19,394 bases of DNA from Lachnoclostridium sp. UBA739 (GTDB taxonomy: Bacteria; Bacillota_A; Clostridia; Lachnospirales; Lachnospiraceae), in the NCBI GenBank assembly GCA_002297865.1, contig DBKX01000193.1:1-19394 (forward strand). The letters run 5' to 3'. Below, in pieces: positions 7,635-14,601 of the stretch (position 1 is the stretch's first letter; each line of letters begins with the position of its first letter). The translations under genes were made by a program, and so were the position numbers. Below the pieces are notes generated by a model. It saw nothing but the letters and a program-made list of their open reading frames with translations, searched no databases and was not told the DNA's origin.

Positions 7635-8636
7635 TTGAATAGAAACAGAATGAATGGGACAGAGCTAGAAGTATCAGACATCTGTTTAGGTGGTGGAAGT
7701 TTTGGTTCTAAGTTAACCATGGAACAATCTTATGAGGTCTTAGATCGGTACGTTGCGTCAGGTGGCAATTTTATTGACACAGCAAAGGTTTATTGCAGTT
7801 GGATTCCTGGCATGGATCGTATAAGTGAAACTATAATTGGTACATGGTTAAAGAAACGAGGCAACGCAAACGATTTCGTAATCGCAACTAAGGGAGCTCA
7901 TTATAACTTTGAGACGCCAACGATATCTCGTGTTTCAAAAGAAGATGTGTACATGGATTTGGACGAAAGTCGAAAAATATTAGGGATGGATACTATCGAT
8001 TTTTATTGGCTTCATCAAGATGATGAATCAAAAGAGATTGGTGAAATAATAGATTTTATGGACCAACTGGTAGAGGAGGGAAAAATTCGCTACTACGGTG
8101 CTTCCAACTATTCAGTAGAACGTTTAAAAGAGGCAGAAGCATATGCAAAAAAACATGGAAAACAGGGTTTTTCTGCAGTATCAAATCAATGGAGTTTAGC
8201 AAGTAAACGAGATGCGGCAATTGAAGCCGAGAAAAAGGACGGTTCACTGATTACAACTTCTTATGAACAGTATTGCTGGCATGTGAATAGCAAGAAACCG
8301 TTAGTACCTTATTCAGCAATCGCAGAAGGCTTTTTCTTTAAGATGTATCAGGGTGGCAGAAGAATCCATATGGATAATAGGGTAACAAAACAGGAAGATG
8401 TTAGTGTTTACTGGACTGACCGTAATATGATGATTTACAATGATATGCTTAAGTTGAATAAGGAGTTAGGTTTATCCTTTATCTCTATGTCTATAGCTTA
8501 TTTATTAAATCAGCCATTTGAAGTACATCCAGTCTGTGGAGTGAGTGATTTGGGACAGCTAGATGATATCTTTAGAGGAGCTGACATCAGGTTGCCAGAA
8601 GATATGGTGGAAAAATGGACTAGAATACCATGGTAA
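7635..8636 (+). CDS. Aldo/keto reductase
   Basis: This 333-aa NAD(P)H-dependent oxidoreductase of the aldo/keto reductase superfamily is a TIM barrel reducing aldehydes or ketones, often sugar-derived. The catalytic tetrad is visible: D48 (FIDTAKVY), Y53, K86 (ATKGAHY) and H127 (FYWLHQDD). The cofactor-side motifs GASNYS and SNQWSL are also present. The likely start is TTG 7635, because AAGGAG (7621-7626) lies 8 nt before it; an upstream in-frame ATG (7608) has no ribosome site and a downstream ATG exists at 7650. It is a single gene between its own promoter and a shared terminator. A role in sugar metabolism would suit a fibre degrader, but the substrate cannot be read from sequence. Confidence 0.92.
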   Translation: MNRNRMNGTELEVSDICLGGGSFGSKLTMEQSYEVLDRYVASGGNFIDTAKVYCSWIPGMDRISETIIGTWLKKRGNANDFVIATKGAHYNFETPTISRVSKEDVYMDLDESRKILGMDTIDFYWLHQDDESKEIGEIIDFMDQLVEEGKIRYYGASNYSVERLKEAEAYAKKHGKQGFSAVSNQWSLASKRDAAIEAEKKDGSLITTSYEQYCWHVNSKKPLVPYSAIAEGFFFKMYQGGRRIHMDNRVTKQEDVSVYWTDRNMMIYNDMLKLNKELGLSFISMSIAYLLNQPFEVHPVCGVSDLGQLDDIFRGADIRLPEDMVEKWTRIPW

Positions 8637-8648
8637 TGTGGAATAAAT

Positions 8649-8688
8649 AAAAACTGGCTTATATATTTAGGTATACAAGCCAGTTTTT
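8649..8688. terminator. Bidirectional terminator between the AKR gene and ilvN
   Basis: AAAAACTGGCTT (8649-8660) pairs with AAGCCAGTTTTT (8677-8688). The arms are A- and T-rich on both sides, so the hairpin can end the reductase transcript on the plus strand and ilvBN on the minus strand. Confidence 0.85.
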
Positions 8689-8710
8689 TAGGAAAGTTCT
8701 CTTTGGGCAA

Positions 8711-9220
8711 TTAATGTGAAGAGAGACTAATTGCTTCAATGGCAACATTGCCTCCACGAACAACTTCTATTGTAGTGAAGTTCTCTTGGAAGAACTTAAT
8801 AATATCGTTATTGCGTTCTTCTGTATTGGTACACTCAATCAGTACACTGTCTGGACCGTAATCATTGATACTTAGGTGAAATGCTTCTGAAACACGGAAA
8901 ATTTCTACTTTATCTTCTTTGGTTAAGTTTTTCACTTTAATAAATAATACTTCCTTAATGTGGATTGGAACAGTGGTAAAGTCGATTACCTTTATAACTT
9001 CTACGCAACGATTTAGCTGTTTTTTAATCTGTTCAAATGTAGAGTCATCACTGGTAACGCTGATCGTCATTCTTGATATAGTAGGGTCTTCTGTTGTGCC
9101 CACTGTCAGGCTATCTAAGTTATAGGACTTGCTTGAGAATAAACTAGATATTCTAGCAAGAACACCAATTTCATTTTGTACATATAGTGAAATCCATCTT
9201 TTACATTTCATATTGCTCAT
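8711..9220 (-). CDS. ilvN: Acetolactate synthase small (regulatory) subunit
   Basis: This is the regulatory subunit of acetohydroxyacid synthase, about 169 aa, the usual length for the longer IlvH/IlvN form. The N-terminal ACT domain (RWISLYVQNEIGVLARISSL, then YNLDSLTVG, then SRMTISV) binds valine for feedback inhibition in this family. The C-terminal half (KVKNLTKEDKVEIFRVSEAF, then EVVRGGNVAIEA) matches the second conserved domain. An ATG at 9247 overlaps the end of ilvB, but GGGGAG (9227-9232) lies 6 nt before ATG 9220 and only 3 nt before the adjacent ATG 9223, so I chose 9220. The ribosome site directly follows the ilvB stop, so the genes are translationally coupled. ilvH is the alternative name. 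Confidence 0.93.
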   Translation of the reverse strand: MSNMKCKRWISLYVQNEIGVLARISSLFSSKSYNLDSLTVGTTEDPTISRMTISVTSDDSTFEQIKKQLNRCVEVIKVIDFTTVPIHIKEVLFIKVKNLTKEDKVEIFRVSEAFHLSINDYGPDSVLIECTNTEERNNDIIKFFQENFTTIEVVRGGNVAIEAISLSSH

Positions 9221-9236
9221 CATATTCTCCCCTCTT

Positions 9237-10961
9237 TTAGTATCCAAAAATCATATCACTTAGTGGATAGCCGTTTGGTACCATTGGCATTACTAATTCA
9301 TCTGGATTAATGATAAATTCAATTACCGTTGGACTTGATATATTTTTTGAAGCCTGCTCAAATGCAGCATGAATTTCTTCATTGTTTGTAACCCTGATAC
9401 CTTGACCACCATAACTTTCAGCGAGTTTTACAAAGTCAGGTGAGTATGGAGGACAGATACAGTCCTTGCCGTTACATTTTCCTTCGCAGGATTTGTGATA
9501 ACGAAGGCAGGTGCGATAATAGTGTTTATCATAGAAAAGGTTCTGGAACTGGCGAACCATACCTAAGTTTCCATTATTAAATACACAGATAATTAGAGGA
9601 ATTTCCTGACAAGCGGCAGTTGCAAGTTCTTGGATATTCATTTGGAAACCGCCATCTCCAGACACACAGATAACGGTCTTGTCCGGATTGCCAATTTTTG
9701 CACCGATTGCAGCTGGAAGTCCATATCCCATGGTTCCAAGTCCACCGGAAGTTAATAACTGGCGTTTACCATTCATCTCAAGGAACTGCGTCGTCCACAT
9801 CTGATGCTGTCCAACATCGGTAACTACGATGGAGTCGGGATACATTTCGTTGATTTCTTTGATAATAGCAGAAGGATTTAAGTTGCTGGATTCCTTCATA
9901 GTAAGTGGATGTTCTTGTTTCCATTCGTTTATCTGAGACATCCATTCGTCTGTATCATAAGTATCTGCTATTTTGGAAAGTTCAATAATAGCTGCTTTGG
10001 CATCCGCTACGATTGGAATATCAACGTGAATATTTCTTGAGATTGATGCAGGATCAATATCAATATGTATGATTTTAGCATGCTTTGCAAATTCACTTAA
10101 TTTTCCAGTGATTCGGTCATTAAAACGCGTCCCGATGGAAAATAGAACGTCACAGTTTGAGATTGCCATATTGGAAGCGTAGAGACCATGCATACCGCTA
10201 TTGCCAATAAAATAAGGATGTGTAGTCGGCAGGTTACCTTTACCCATAATGGAGGAAACAACAGGAATGTGAGTTTTTTCAACCAGCTCTGTCAATTCTT
10301 TTCCAGCGCGAGCAATTGTAACTCCGCCACCGATTAAGAACAAAGGTCGTTTCGCTTTTGCAAGAGTAGAGGCAACCTTTTTGAGCTGACCAAGATGTAC
10401 ACTGGTATTTGGTTTGTAGGAACGCATGTTAACGGAGTCTGGATATGTATCATCGCCTAATTCAAGCATAATGTCTTTTGGTAAATCAATTACGACTGGA
10501 CCAGGTTTTCCAGTTTGGGCTATGTAAAATGCTTCTTTAATAATTCTTCCTAAATCCTCACGCTTACGAACGGTAACGGCATATTTACAAATATTACGAA
10601 CAACACCGACGATATCGACTTCTTGGAATGCATCATTTCCGATTAGGTGAGTTGGCACTTGACCTGTGAAACATACTAATGGAACACTATCATAATTGGC
10701 TGTTGCAATGCCAGTTACCAGATTAGTAGCACCAGGACCACTTGTTACAAGACACACACCTACTTTCCCGGTAGAACGAGCATAACCGTCAGCGGCATGA
10801 ATTAAACCTTGCTCGTGACGAGGTAGTATCATATTTATCTTGTTTTGGTGGTAGAGTTCATCAAAAATGTCGGTAACAAAACCACCTGGATAACCAAATA
10901 TTGTGTCAACGCCTTCTTCATTTAGGGCTTTTACAAATAAAGCAGTTCCTTTTATTTTCAT
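9237..10961 (-). CDS. ilvB: Acetolactate synthase large (catalytic) subunit
   Basis: This 574-aa thiamine-diphosphate enzyme condenses pyruvate to acetolactate (or with 2-ketobutyrate), the first common step to valine, leucine and isoleucine. The catalytic E50 sits in RHEQGLIHAADGYAR. The FAD/central domain has GGGVTIARAGKEL, and the ThDP-Mg motif starts at G435-D436-G437 and ends with FNNGNLGMVRQFQ. An unusual Cys-rich insertion (C485, C492, C496, C501, C503) replaces the short loop normally found before PDFVKLAESYG. ATG 10961 is preceded by AAGGAGG at 7 nt. Expression is controlled by the upstream T-box leader, and ilvN follows on the same transcript. Family length and all catalytic motifs are intact. 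Confidence 0.97.
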   Translation of the reverse strand: MKIKGTALFVKALNEEGVDTIFGYPGGFVTDIFDELYHQNKINMILPRHEQGLIHAADGYARSTGKVGVCLVTSGPGATNLVTGIATANYDSVPLVCFTGQVPTHLIGNDAFQEVDIVGVVRNICKYAVTVRKREDLGRIIKEAFYIAQTGKPGPVVIDLPKDIMLELGDDTYPDSVNMRSYKPNTSVHLGQLKKVASTLAKAKRPLFLIGGGVTIARAGKELTELVEKTHIPVVSSIMGKGNLPTTHPYFIGNSGMHGLYASNMAISNCDVLFSIGTRFNDRITGKLSEFAKHAKIIHIDIDPASISRNIHVDIPIVADAKAAIIELSKIADTYDTDEWMSQINEWKQEHPLTMKESSNLNPSAIIKEINEMYPDSIVVTDVGQHQMWTTQFLEMNGKRQLLTSGGLGTMGYGLPAAIGAKIGNPDKTVICVSGDGGFQMNIQELATAACQEIPLIICVFNNGNLGMVRQFQNLFYDKHYYRTCLRYHKSCEGKCNGKDCICPPYSPDFVKLAESYGGQGIRVTNNEEIHAAFEQASKNISSPTVIEFIINPDELVMPMVPNGYPLSDMIFGY

Positions 10962-11017
10962 TGTGATTCCTCCTTAAATCGTTTTGTCATTAAGATTAGT
11001 ATAAGTTTATTATGAGT

Positions 11018-11305
11018 AAAAAAAAGTCCTAAGCTAATGTATAGCTTAGGACGAAATGTTATTCCGTGGTACCACCTAAATTCAGAGAAAAATCTCTGCT
11101 CTCATCAATACGGACCTATAGTCGATATTGTTTTCCAGATAACGGTGGAAAGGGCCGTTAAAGTCTACTAAAGATTGCTCTCGTTCAGTTTACTGCTCAA
11201 AGGCTACTTCCATATATCTTCCATAAAGATTTTCACCAGCCATCTTCTCTCTGAGATATTGTATATATGTACTACTCCTTGTCACGGCATTTACCAATAA
11301 ACCTT
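11018..11305 (-). promoter_or_regulatory. T-box leader of ilvBN (valine specifier likely)
   Basis: This tRNA-sensing leader controls ilvB by antitermination. The conserved T-box AGGTGGTACCACGG lies at 11064-11077. The competing terminator pairs 11042-11052 with 11026-11036 and runs into eight T residues (11018-11025 on this strand). Stem I shows CAAGG (11277-11281) with CCTTTG (11198-11203), and CATATAT (11263-11269) with ATATATG (11211-11217). The loop between these helices has AGTAGTA on one side and GAA-GTA-G on the other. GTA at 11205-11207 is the best specifier reading (valine), because the next register would be the stop TAG. The TGGT bulge pairs with a tRNA whose discriminator base is A, consistent with tRNA-Val. 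AGAGAG and GGTGAAA elements of Stem I are also present. From the leader to the ilvB start about 55 nt hold only the ribosome site. Confidence 0.93.
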
Positions 11306-11311
11306 TGTAAA

Positions 11312-11340
11312 AGTATAGCAAATAGAAAGAGGAATGTCAA
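11312..11340 (-). promoter_or_regulatory. Sigma-A promoter of the ilvBN T-box transcript
   Basis: On the minus strand TTGACA (11335-11340), 17 bp, TATACT (11312-11317). This is a near-perfect vegetative promoter placed exactly to start the T-box leader. Confidence 0.9.
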
Positions 11341-11391
11341 ACGGTATCATTTCTCGATGCATAAAATGTATAGAAAGAGGAGAGGAAATTT

Positions 11392-11550
11392 ATGCAATAC
11401 GTGAGAGATTTGATAACGATTGGAATTCTTGAAGAAAATAAGGTTTTAAAAGAGTGGTATATTAAGAATGGATTTGTATGTAATGGCACAAGGAAGTTTG
11501 AGCGTTTACCGTTTACAGTAGGATTTATGTCATGCAAAATAAAAGACTAA
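11392..11550 (+). pseudogene. GNAT acetyltransferase C-terminal remnant
   Basis: A 52-codon open frame reads VLKEWYIKNGFVCNGTRKFE followed by LPFTVGFMSCKI. This is the final strand-helix-strand of a GNAT N-acetyltransferase, including the typical YxKNGF segment and LPFTVGFM tail. The acetyl-CoA binding motif (Q/RxxGxG/A) and the first two thirds of the fold are missing. A GAGGAGAGG stretch precedes ATG 11392, so it could still be translated, but such a fragment cannot form the catalytic fold. It lies between the ilvBN promoter and the NifX-like gene and has no promoter of its own. Confidence 0.75.
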
Positions 11551-11558
11551 TCAGTAGT

Positions 11559-11587
11559 TTGATTAATTATTTCTTATGTCATATAAT
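11559..11587 (+). promoter_or_regulatory. Promoter of the NifX/NifB-like gene
   Basis: TTGATT (11559-11564), 17 bp, TATAAT (11582-11587), directly after the GNAT remnant. The gene's ribosome site AGGAGG is at 11627-11632. Confidence 0.7.
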
Positions 11588-11639
11588 GTACCGTGTATAA
11601 GTTTAGAACTTGTATTAAGAGAACATAGGAGGAAATATC

Positions 11640-11978
11640 ATGCGAATTGCTGTAAGTTATGAAGATGGAAATGTATTTGAACATGTAGGAGATACAGAAA
11701 CTTTTAAGTTGTATGATGTGGAAGACGGAAAAGTAGTAAAGACTGAGATTCTAAAGGCAGAAGGTACAGGACGTGATATGGTAATAGACTTTGCAACAGC
11801 ACATAAGGTAGAAGTTATGATTTGTGGTAGAATCTGTGGTGGAGCAAAAGATGCATTAGCGGAAAGTGGGGTAACAACATTCGGCTGTGTGACAGGTGAT
11901 GCTGACGCTGCTGTAGAAGCATATATAAAGGGAACACTTGATGATTTTGGAACCTCAGTTTGTGAACATAATGATTAA
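11640..11978 (+). CDS. NifX/NifB-type dinitrogenase iron-molybdenum cofactor-binding domain protein
   Basis: This 112-aa single-domain protein belongs to the family that in nitrogen fixers carries FeMo-cofactor or its precursor (NifX, NafY, NifB C-terminus). It has the expected alternating alpha/beta pattern: MRIAVSYEDGNVFEHVGD at the start, a central VEVMICGRICGGAKDALAE, then GVTTFGCVTGDADAAVEAYI. Cysteines in CGRICGG may help bind a metal cluster. There are no nif genes in the window, and stand-alone members are common in anaerobes that do not fix nitrogen, so a general Fe-S or metal-cluster carrier role is the fair reading. AGGAGG lies 7 nt before the ATG. The gene has its own promoter and ends at a shared terminator. 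Confidence 0.9.
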   Translation: MRIAVSYEDGNVFEHVGDTETFKLYDVEDGKVVKTEILKAEGTGRDMVIDFATAHKVEVMICGRICGGAKDALAESGVTTFGCVTGDADAAVEAYIKGTLDDFGTSVCEHND

Positions 11979-12094
11979 TATTATGGGGAGGAAAATAAGG
12001 GGTTACGGGAGAATGCAGCTGCAGGAAGCGGTAAATCGAATTCTGCAATCTGATAGTAAGAAGATTATGAGTACATAAAGTAGATAGAGCAATA

Positions 12095-12136
12095 CTGGCC
12101 AATAAAGAATGAAAAGAAGTTCTTTATTGACCAGTT
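12095..12136. terminator. Bidirectional terminator between the NifX-like gene and the vWA gene
   Basis: CTGGCCAATAAAGAA (12095-12109) pairs with TTCTTTATTGACCAG (12120-12134) with one C-A mismatch; a T-rich stretch follows. The convergent vWA gene ends 25 nt further on. The 11979-12094 stretch otherwise holds only a doubtful 31-codon frame. Confidence 0.75.
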
Positions 12137-12158
12137 TCTTTTATCTTACCAATACAAA

Positions 12159-13625
12159 CTATGATTTCTTACATTCTGAACAGAGTGCTGTATTTGTAGA
12201 CATATAATGAGAAATAACCTGAATACTTACTTCTCGGTCGGTACAAGTGGAACCAGTTGGCAATAATCGATCTGGAAGCACTACTTGTAAAGGAACGGTG
12301 AATTCCTGACATCCACATGATGGCGGAGTTGTTTGGCCTGTAGGATCTGGCACATAGGCTGGTGTTATTATGGAAGTAATTCTATAAGCAACTGGCTGTT
12401 TGATGCCGTTTATTTCTTCGCACACGATGACACCGATTGCCATCTGGCGATTTGGACAGATATTTTTGAATCGGATATAGAGATTTAGGAACGTACCTGC
12501 ACATTTTACAGTATAAGAATCCGTATCACTTGGTAAAGTCAGGTCTACCAAACCGCCGCAACATGGTATTGTCGAGTTATAACAAGGAAGATTACATGCT
12601 GGCTGTACGAGCTTATCACAATCCATCGTAATAGAAGGATTTATGGTTATAAATTTGACAGTACCTGGAGTTGTGATTACTTTATCCGTATAAGTGATAC
12701 TCTTATTTACAGTGAAAGAACCATCTTGTGTACCTACATATTTAATATTAAATAAGAGAGTTGCAGTTTGTGCTTCAGAGACTCCTAGTTTATCTAGTGT
12801 CCAGGTAATAGATTTTTTATCAGCTCCAATTGTGAAACCAGCAACGGTGTCGGAAGGATTGTTAGGAATAATAGGACCCTCGATTTCGAATTCATCATTT
12901 AGCGTATCTACTACTACGATATTTTCAGGTGCAGGATTAATGATATTTGCAGCTAAAGCTTCGAAAGCTTCATCTAGTTCATCAGAAGTTGGTGAAATGA
13001 GTACACGAGCAGCACTGTCAGCCCAGGTAATCAGGTTTTGTTTAGAAATTCCATTGCCAAGTCCGATACAGAAAATTGTAATGCCAGCAGCACGAGCAGC
13101 AGATGCAGCAGCGTTTGCTGCTTGCACATTATCTAATGAGCCATATGCACCAGCGGTGCTATTACCATCCGTGATTAGAATGATATATTTTTTATTGGCT
13201 GAGCCTTGCAGAACTTGGGTAGCTGTCTCAAATGCATCTCGATGATTGGTTAAATCATCTACTACAAGACCGTTTATTGTATCTTGAATCGAAGAAACAT
13301 CTGTAGATAGATCTAAATCCAAAGTTGCAGTTGTTCCAAAGGATACTACACCAATATGTGAGCCACCGGCAATTGTGTCTGCATCTGGAGGAGGTACGAT
13401 ATTGTTGGTCGCATTTGCAATTACATTTACAAATTCATTTGCAGCGGCTTTTAAATCGGTAAATGGCTTACCATCCATACTTCCGGAACGATCAAGTACC
13501 AGCATAATATCTACTGGATTTGCAGTAATATCAGAGGAAGCGGCTAAAGTTAACAGCACGCTTGCACTTTCATAACATTTCATTGAAGAACGACTTATTT
13601 CTTTTTTAGCAAGATTAATTCCCAT
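12159..13625 (-). CDS. von Willebrand A domain protein with Cys-rich C-terminal module, possible spore-surface protein
   Basis: This 488-aa protein has a vWA domain at about residues 37-235 with an intact metal-ion-dependent adhesion site: D45-R-S47-G-S49 in LVLDRSGSM, a Thr-containing SFGTTA region and ITDGNS. A beta-rich middle (about 240-330, around the WTLDKLGVSEAQTATLLF segment) resembles repeat domains of bacterial surface proteins. The C-terminal 150 residues contain many Cys (DCDKLVQPACNLPCY, CCGG) and the block IRFKNICPNRQMAIGVIV. That block and the segment near the end (REVSIQVISHYM) recur in the small protein encoded just upstream. There is no signal peptide, membrane segment or sorting motif, so it is not obviously Sec-exported. 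Assembly onto a spore from the mother cell would explain this, but that is inference. AAAGGAG lies 9 nt before the ATG. Confidence 0.88.
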   Translation of the reverse strand: MGINLAKKEISRSSMKCYESASVLLTLAASSDITANPVDIMLVLDRSGSMDGKPFTDLKAAANEFVNVIANATNNIVPPPDADTIAGGSHIGVVSFGTTATLDLDLSTDVSSIQDTINGLVVDDLTNHRDAFETATQVLQGSANKKYIILITDGNSTAGAYGSLDNVQAANAAASAARAAGITIFCIGLGNGISKQNLITWADSAARVLISPTSDELDEAFEALAANIINPAPENIVVVDTLNDEFEIEGPIIPNNPSDTVAGFTIGADKKSITWTLDKLGVSEAQTATLLFNIKYVGTQDGSFTVNKSITYTDKVITTPGTVKFITINPSITMDCDKLVQPACNLPCYNSTIPCCGGLVDLTLPSDTDSYTVKCAGTFLNLYIRFKNICPNRQMAIGVIVCEEINGIKQPVAYRITSIITPAYVPDPTGQTTPPSCGCQEFTVPLQVVLPDRLLPTGSTCTDREVSIQVISHYMSTNTALCSECKKS

Positions 13626-13696
13626 AATACATTTCTCCTTTGGAGATTTTATTTACAGTAATAATCTATTCGAATATTGATGAAATGTTACAAAAA

Positions 13697-14017
13697 TTAG
13701 CATATATACTCGGATAAAATCTTAATGTGTAGTGTTTTTGGAGAATAAATCGGTGGTATCAAAAATTCAAATGTTTCCGTGGAAGCAGGATTATCATAAA
13801 TTAGCTGGTTGGTACATACCTTTCTTACACAGGAAGTAAATAAGCAATTGTCAGAATATAAAAGCACACCAATTAATAGCATATGATTTGGGCACAAATG
13901 CTGAAAACGAGTGTTTATGAGCAAAACAGAACCTTCGTCCGTTTTACAAATATCTGTTGTGTGTGAAACAAATGGTTCGCATGCATTGAATTTTAACTGA
14001 CATTCTTGGATATTCAT
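13697..14017 (-). CDS. Small Cys-containing protein sharing the vWA protein's C-terminal module
   Basis: This 106-aa protein has no recognised family. Its core TRFQHLCPNHMLLIGVLLYS matches IRFKNICPNRQMAIGVIVCE of the vWA protein, and its end LHIKILSEYIC matches VSIQVISHYM. It is therefore essentially a free-standing copy of that module, diverged. It holds nine cysteines and no signal peptide or membrane segment. A perfect ribosome site (AGGAGGTGA) lies before ATG 14017 and contains the TGA stop of the preceding gene, only 4 nt upstream, so the two are one operon with coupled translation. The vWA gene follows after 71 nt. The likely role is as a structural partner in the same, possibly spore-surface, assembly. 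Confidence 0.75.
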   Translation of the reverse strand: MNIQECQLKFNACEPFVSHTTDICKTDEGSVLLINTRFQHLCPNHMLLIGVLLYSDNCLFTSCVRKVCTNQLIYDNPASTETFEFLIPPIYSPKTLHIKILSEYIC

Positions 14018-14021
14018 AACC

Positions 14022-14294
14022 TCACCTCCTCTTATTTTGATGACAGTTTCTACAGCAAAAACAAGGTGGAGTTAATCGGAGGCAAGGAAAATGGAGTCGA
14101 ATGCAGGGAAAATGAAGCCGTAAACAAGGAAATCTAAAAAAGCAGTTGTTTGTTTGGGCTTTGCCCTTTCCAAAATTTATATCAACATTTCGCTGTATTA
14201 TGGATTCGCATGGTTGGATAGTAAGGTCAAATTCAGTACAACTTGCTTTGGAAGAAAAACAGGAACAGGGATTGCAATTATTTTGAACATACAT
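14022..14294 (-). CDS. Cys-rich protein with PCLRLHF repeats
   Basis: This 90-aa protein has 13 cysteines, no recognised family and no signal peptide. The start is taken as ATG 14294 because AAAGGA lies 8 nt before it; a TTG 10 codons upstream lacks a ribosome site. The N-terminal half has CNPCSCF and SCTEFDLTIQPC. The C-terminal half has three exact-length repeats of FPC(L/I)RL(H/T) followed by PPCFCCRNCHQNKRR, a very basic end. Regularly spaced Cys between hydrophobic and Arg residues suggests a cross-linked structural or metal-binding protein, as in spore coat or crust proteins. It is the first gene of the three-gene cluster and is coupled to the next one. The call of a real gene rests on the ribosome site and coupling. 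Confidence 0.65.
   Translation of the reverse strand: MYVQNNCNPCSCFSSKASCTEFDLTIQPCESIIQRNVDINFGKGKAQTNNCFFRFPCLRLHFPCIRLHFPCLRLTPPCFCCRNCHQNKRR
14070..14132 (-). repeat. 21-bp tandem repeat coding FPCxRLx heptads
   Basis: Three consecutive 21-bp units encode FPCLRLH, FPCIRLH and FPCLRLT. The seven-residue period places a cysteine and two basic or hydrophobic positions at fixed spacing. Confidence 0.9.
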
Positions 14295-14398
14295 AGAATC
14301 GGTCCTTTCTACAAAATATTTCAATATAATATTTTATTATAGTAAAAATATATGAAAGGATGTGTGTTATGTGACGTATGTGAAAAAAATAGGTCGAA

Positions 14399-14515
14399 AT
14401 GATTCCTAATGGGAAAGTAAGATGTGTTATTGATGCTTATTACAAGGCGAATAAAGATTATGGTAGAGTATTCCAAGGAATATTGAAAGAAATAGAGGAA
14501 AATATAAAAAACTAG
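14399..14515 (+). other. 38-codon open frame, possible small gene or gene remnant
   Basis: The frame reads MIPNGKVRCVIDAYYKANKD and then YGRVFQGILKEIEENIKN. Composition is that of an ordinary soluble helical protein and codon use matches nearby genes. No ribosome site precedes ATG 14399 and an in-frame TAG lies 6 nt upstream of it. It may be the tail of a lost gene or a real small protein; I do not recognise the family. The remaining bases of the 14295-14601 gap hold the candidate promoter of the Cys-rich cluster and that of the helicase. Confidence 0.3.
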
Positions 14516-14533
14516 GCAAAATGTTTTATTTTA

Positions 14534-14542
14534 TGCTATACT
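14534..14542 (+). promoter_or_regulatory. Extended -10 promoter of the DEAD-box helicase gene
   Basis: TGCTATACT is an extended -10 element; no clear -35 box is present. The leader is about 50 nt before ATG 14602, whose ribosome site is weak (GGATG). Confidence 0.5.
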
Positions 14543-14601
14543 GATACCCATGAAAAAAAGAAATTCAAGAAGCTAAGACTTGAATTTAGAATGGATGTAA
14601 T

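Noticed and set aside
11983..12078. 31-codon frame after the NifX-like gene
   Set aside because: The start lies within GGGGAGG itself, no ribosome site precedes it, and the composition is not distinctive.
12694..13245. 183-codon plus-strand frame opposite the vWA gene
   Set aside because: It lies wholly within a well-supported gene, has low-complexity Ala/Ser composition, no ribosome site and no recognisable domain.
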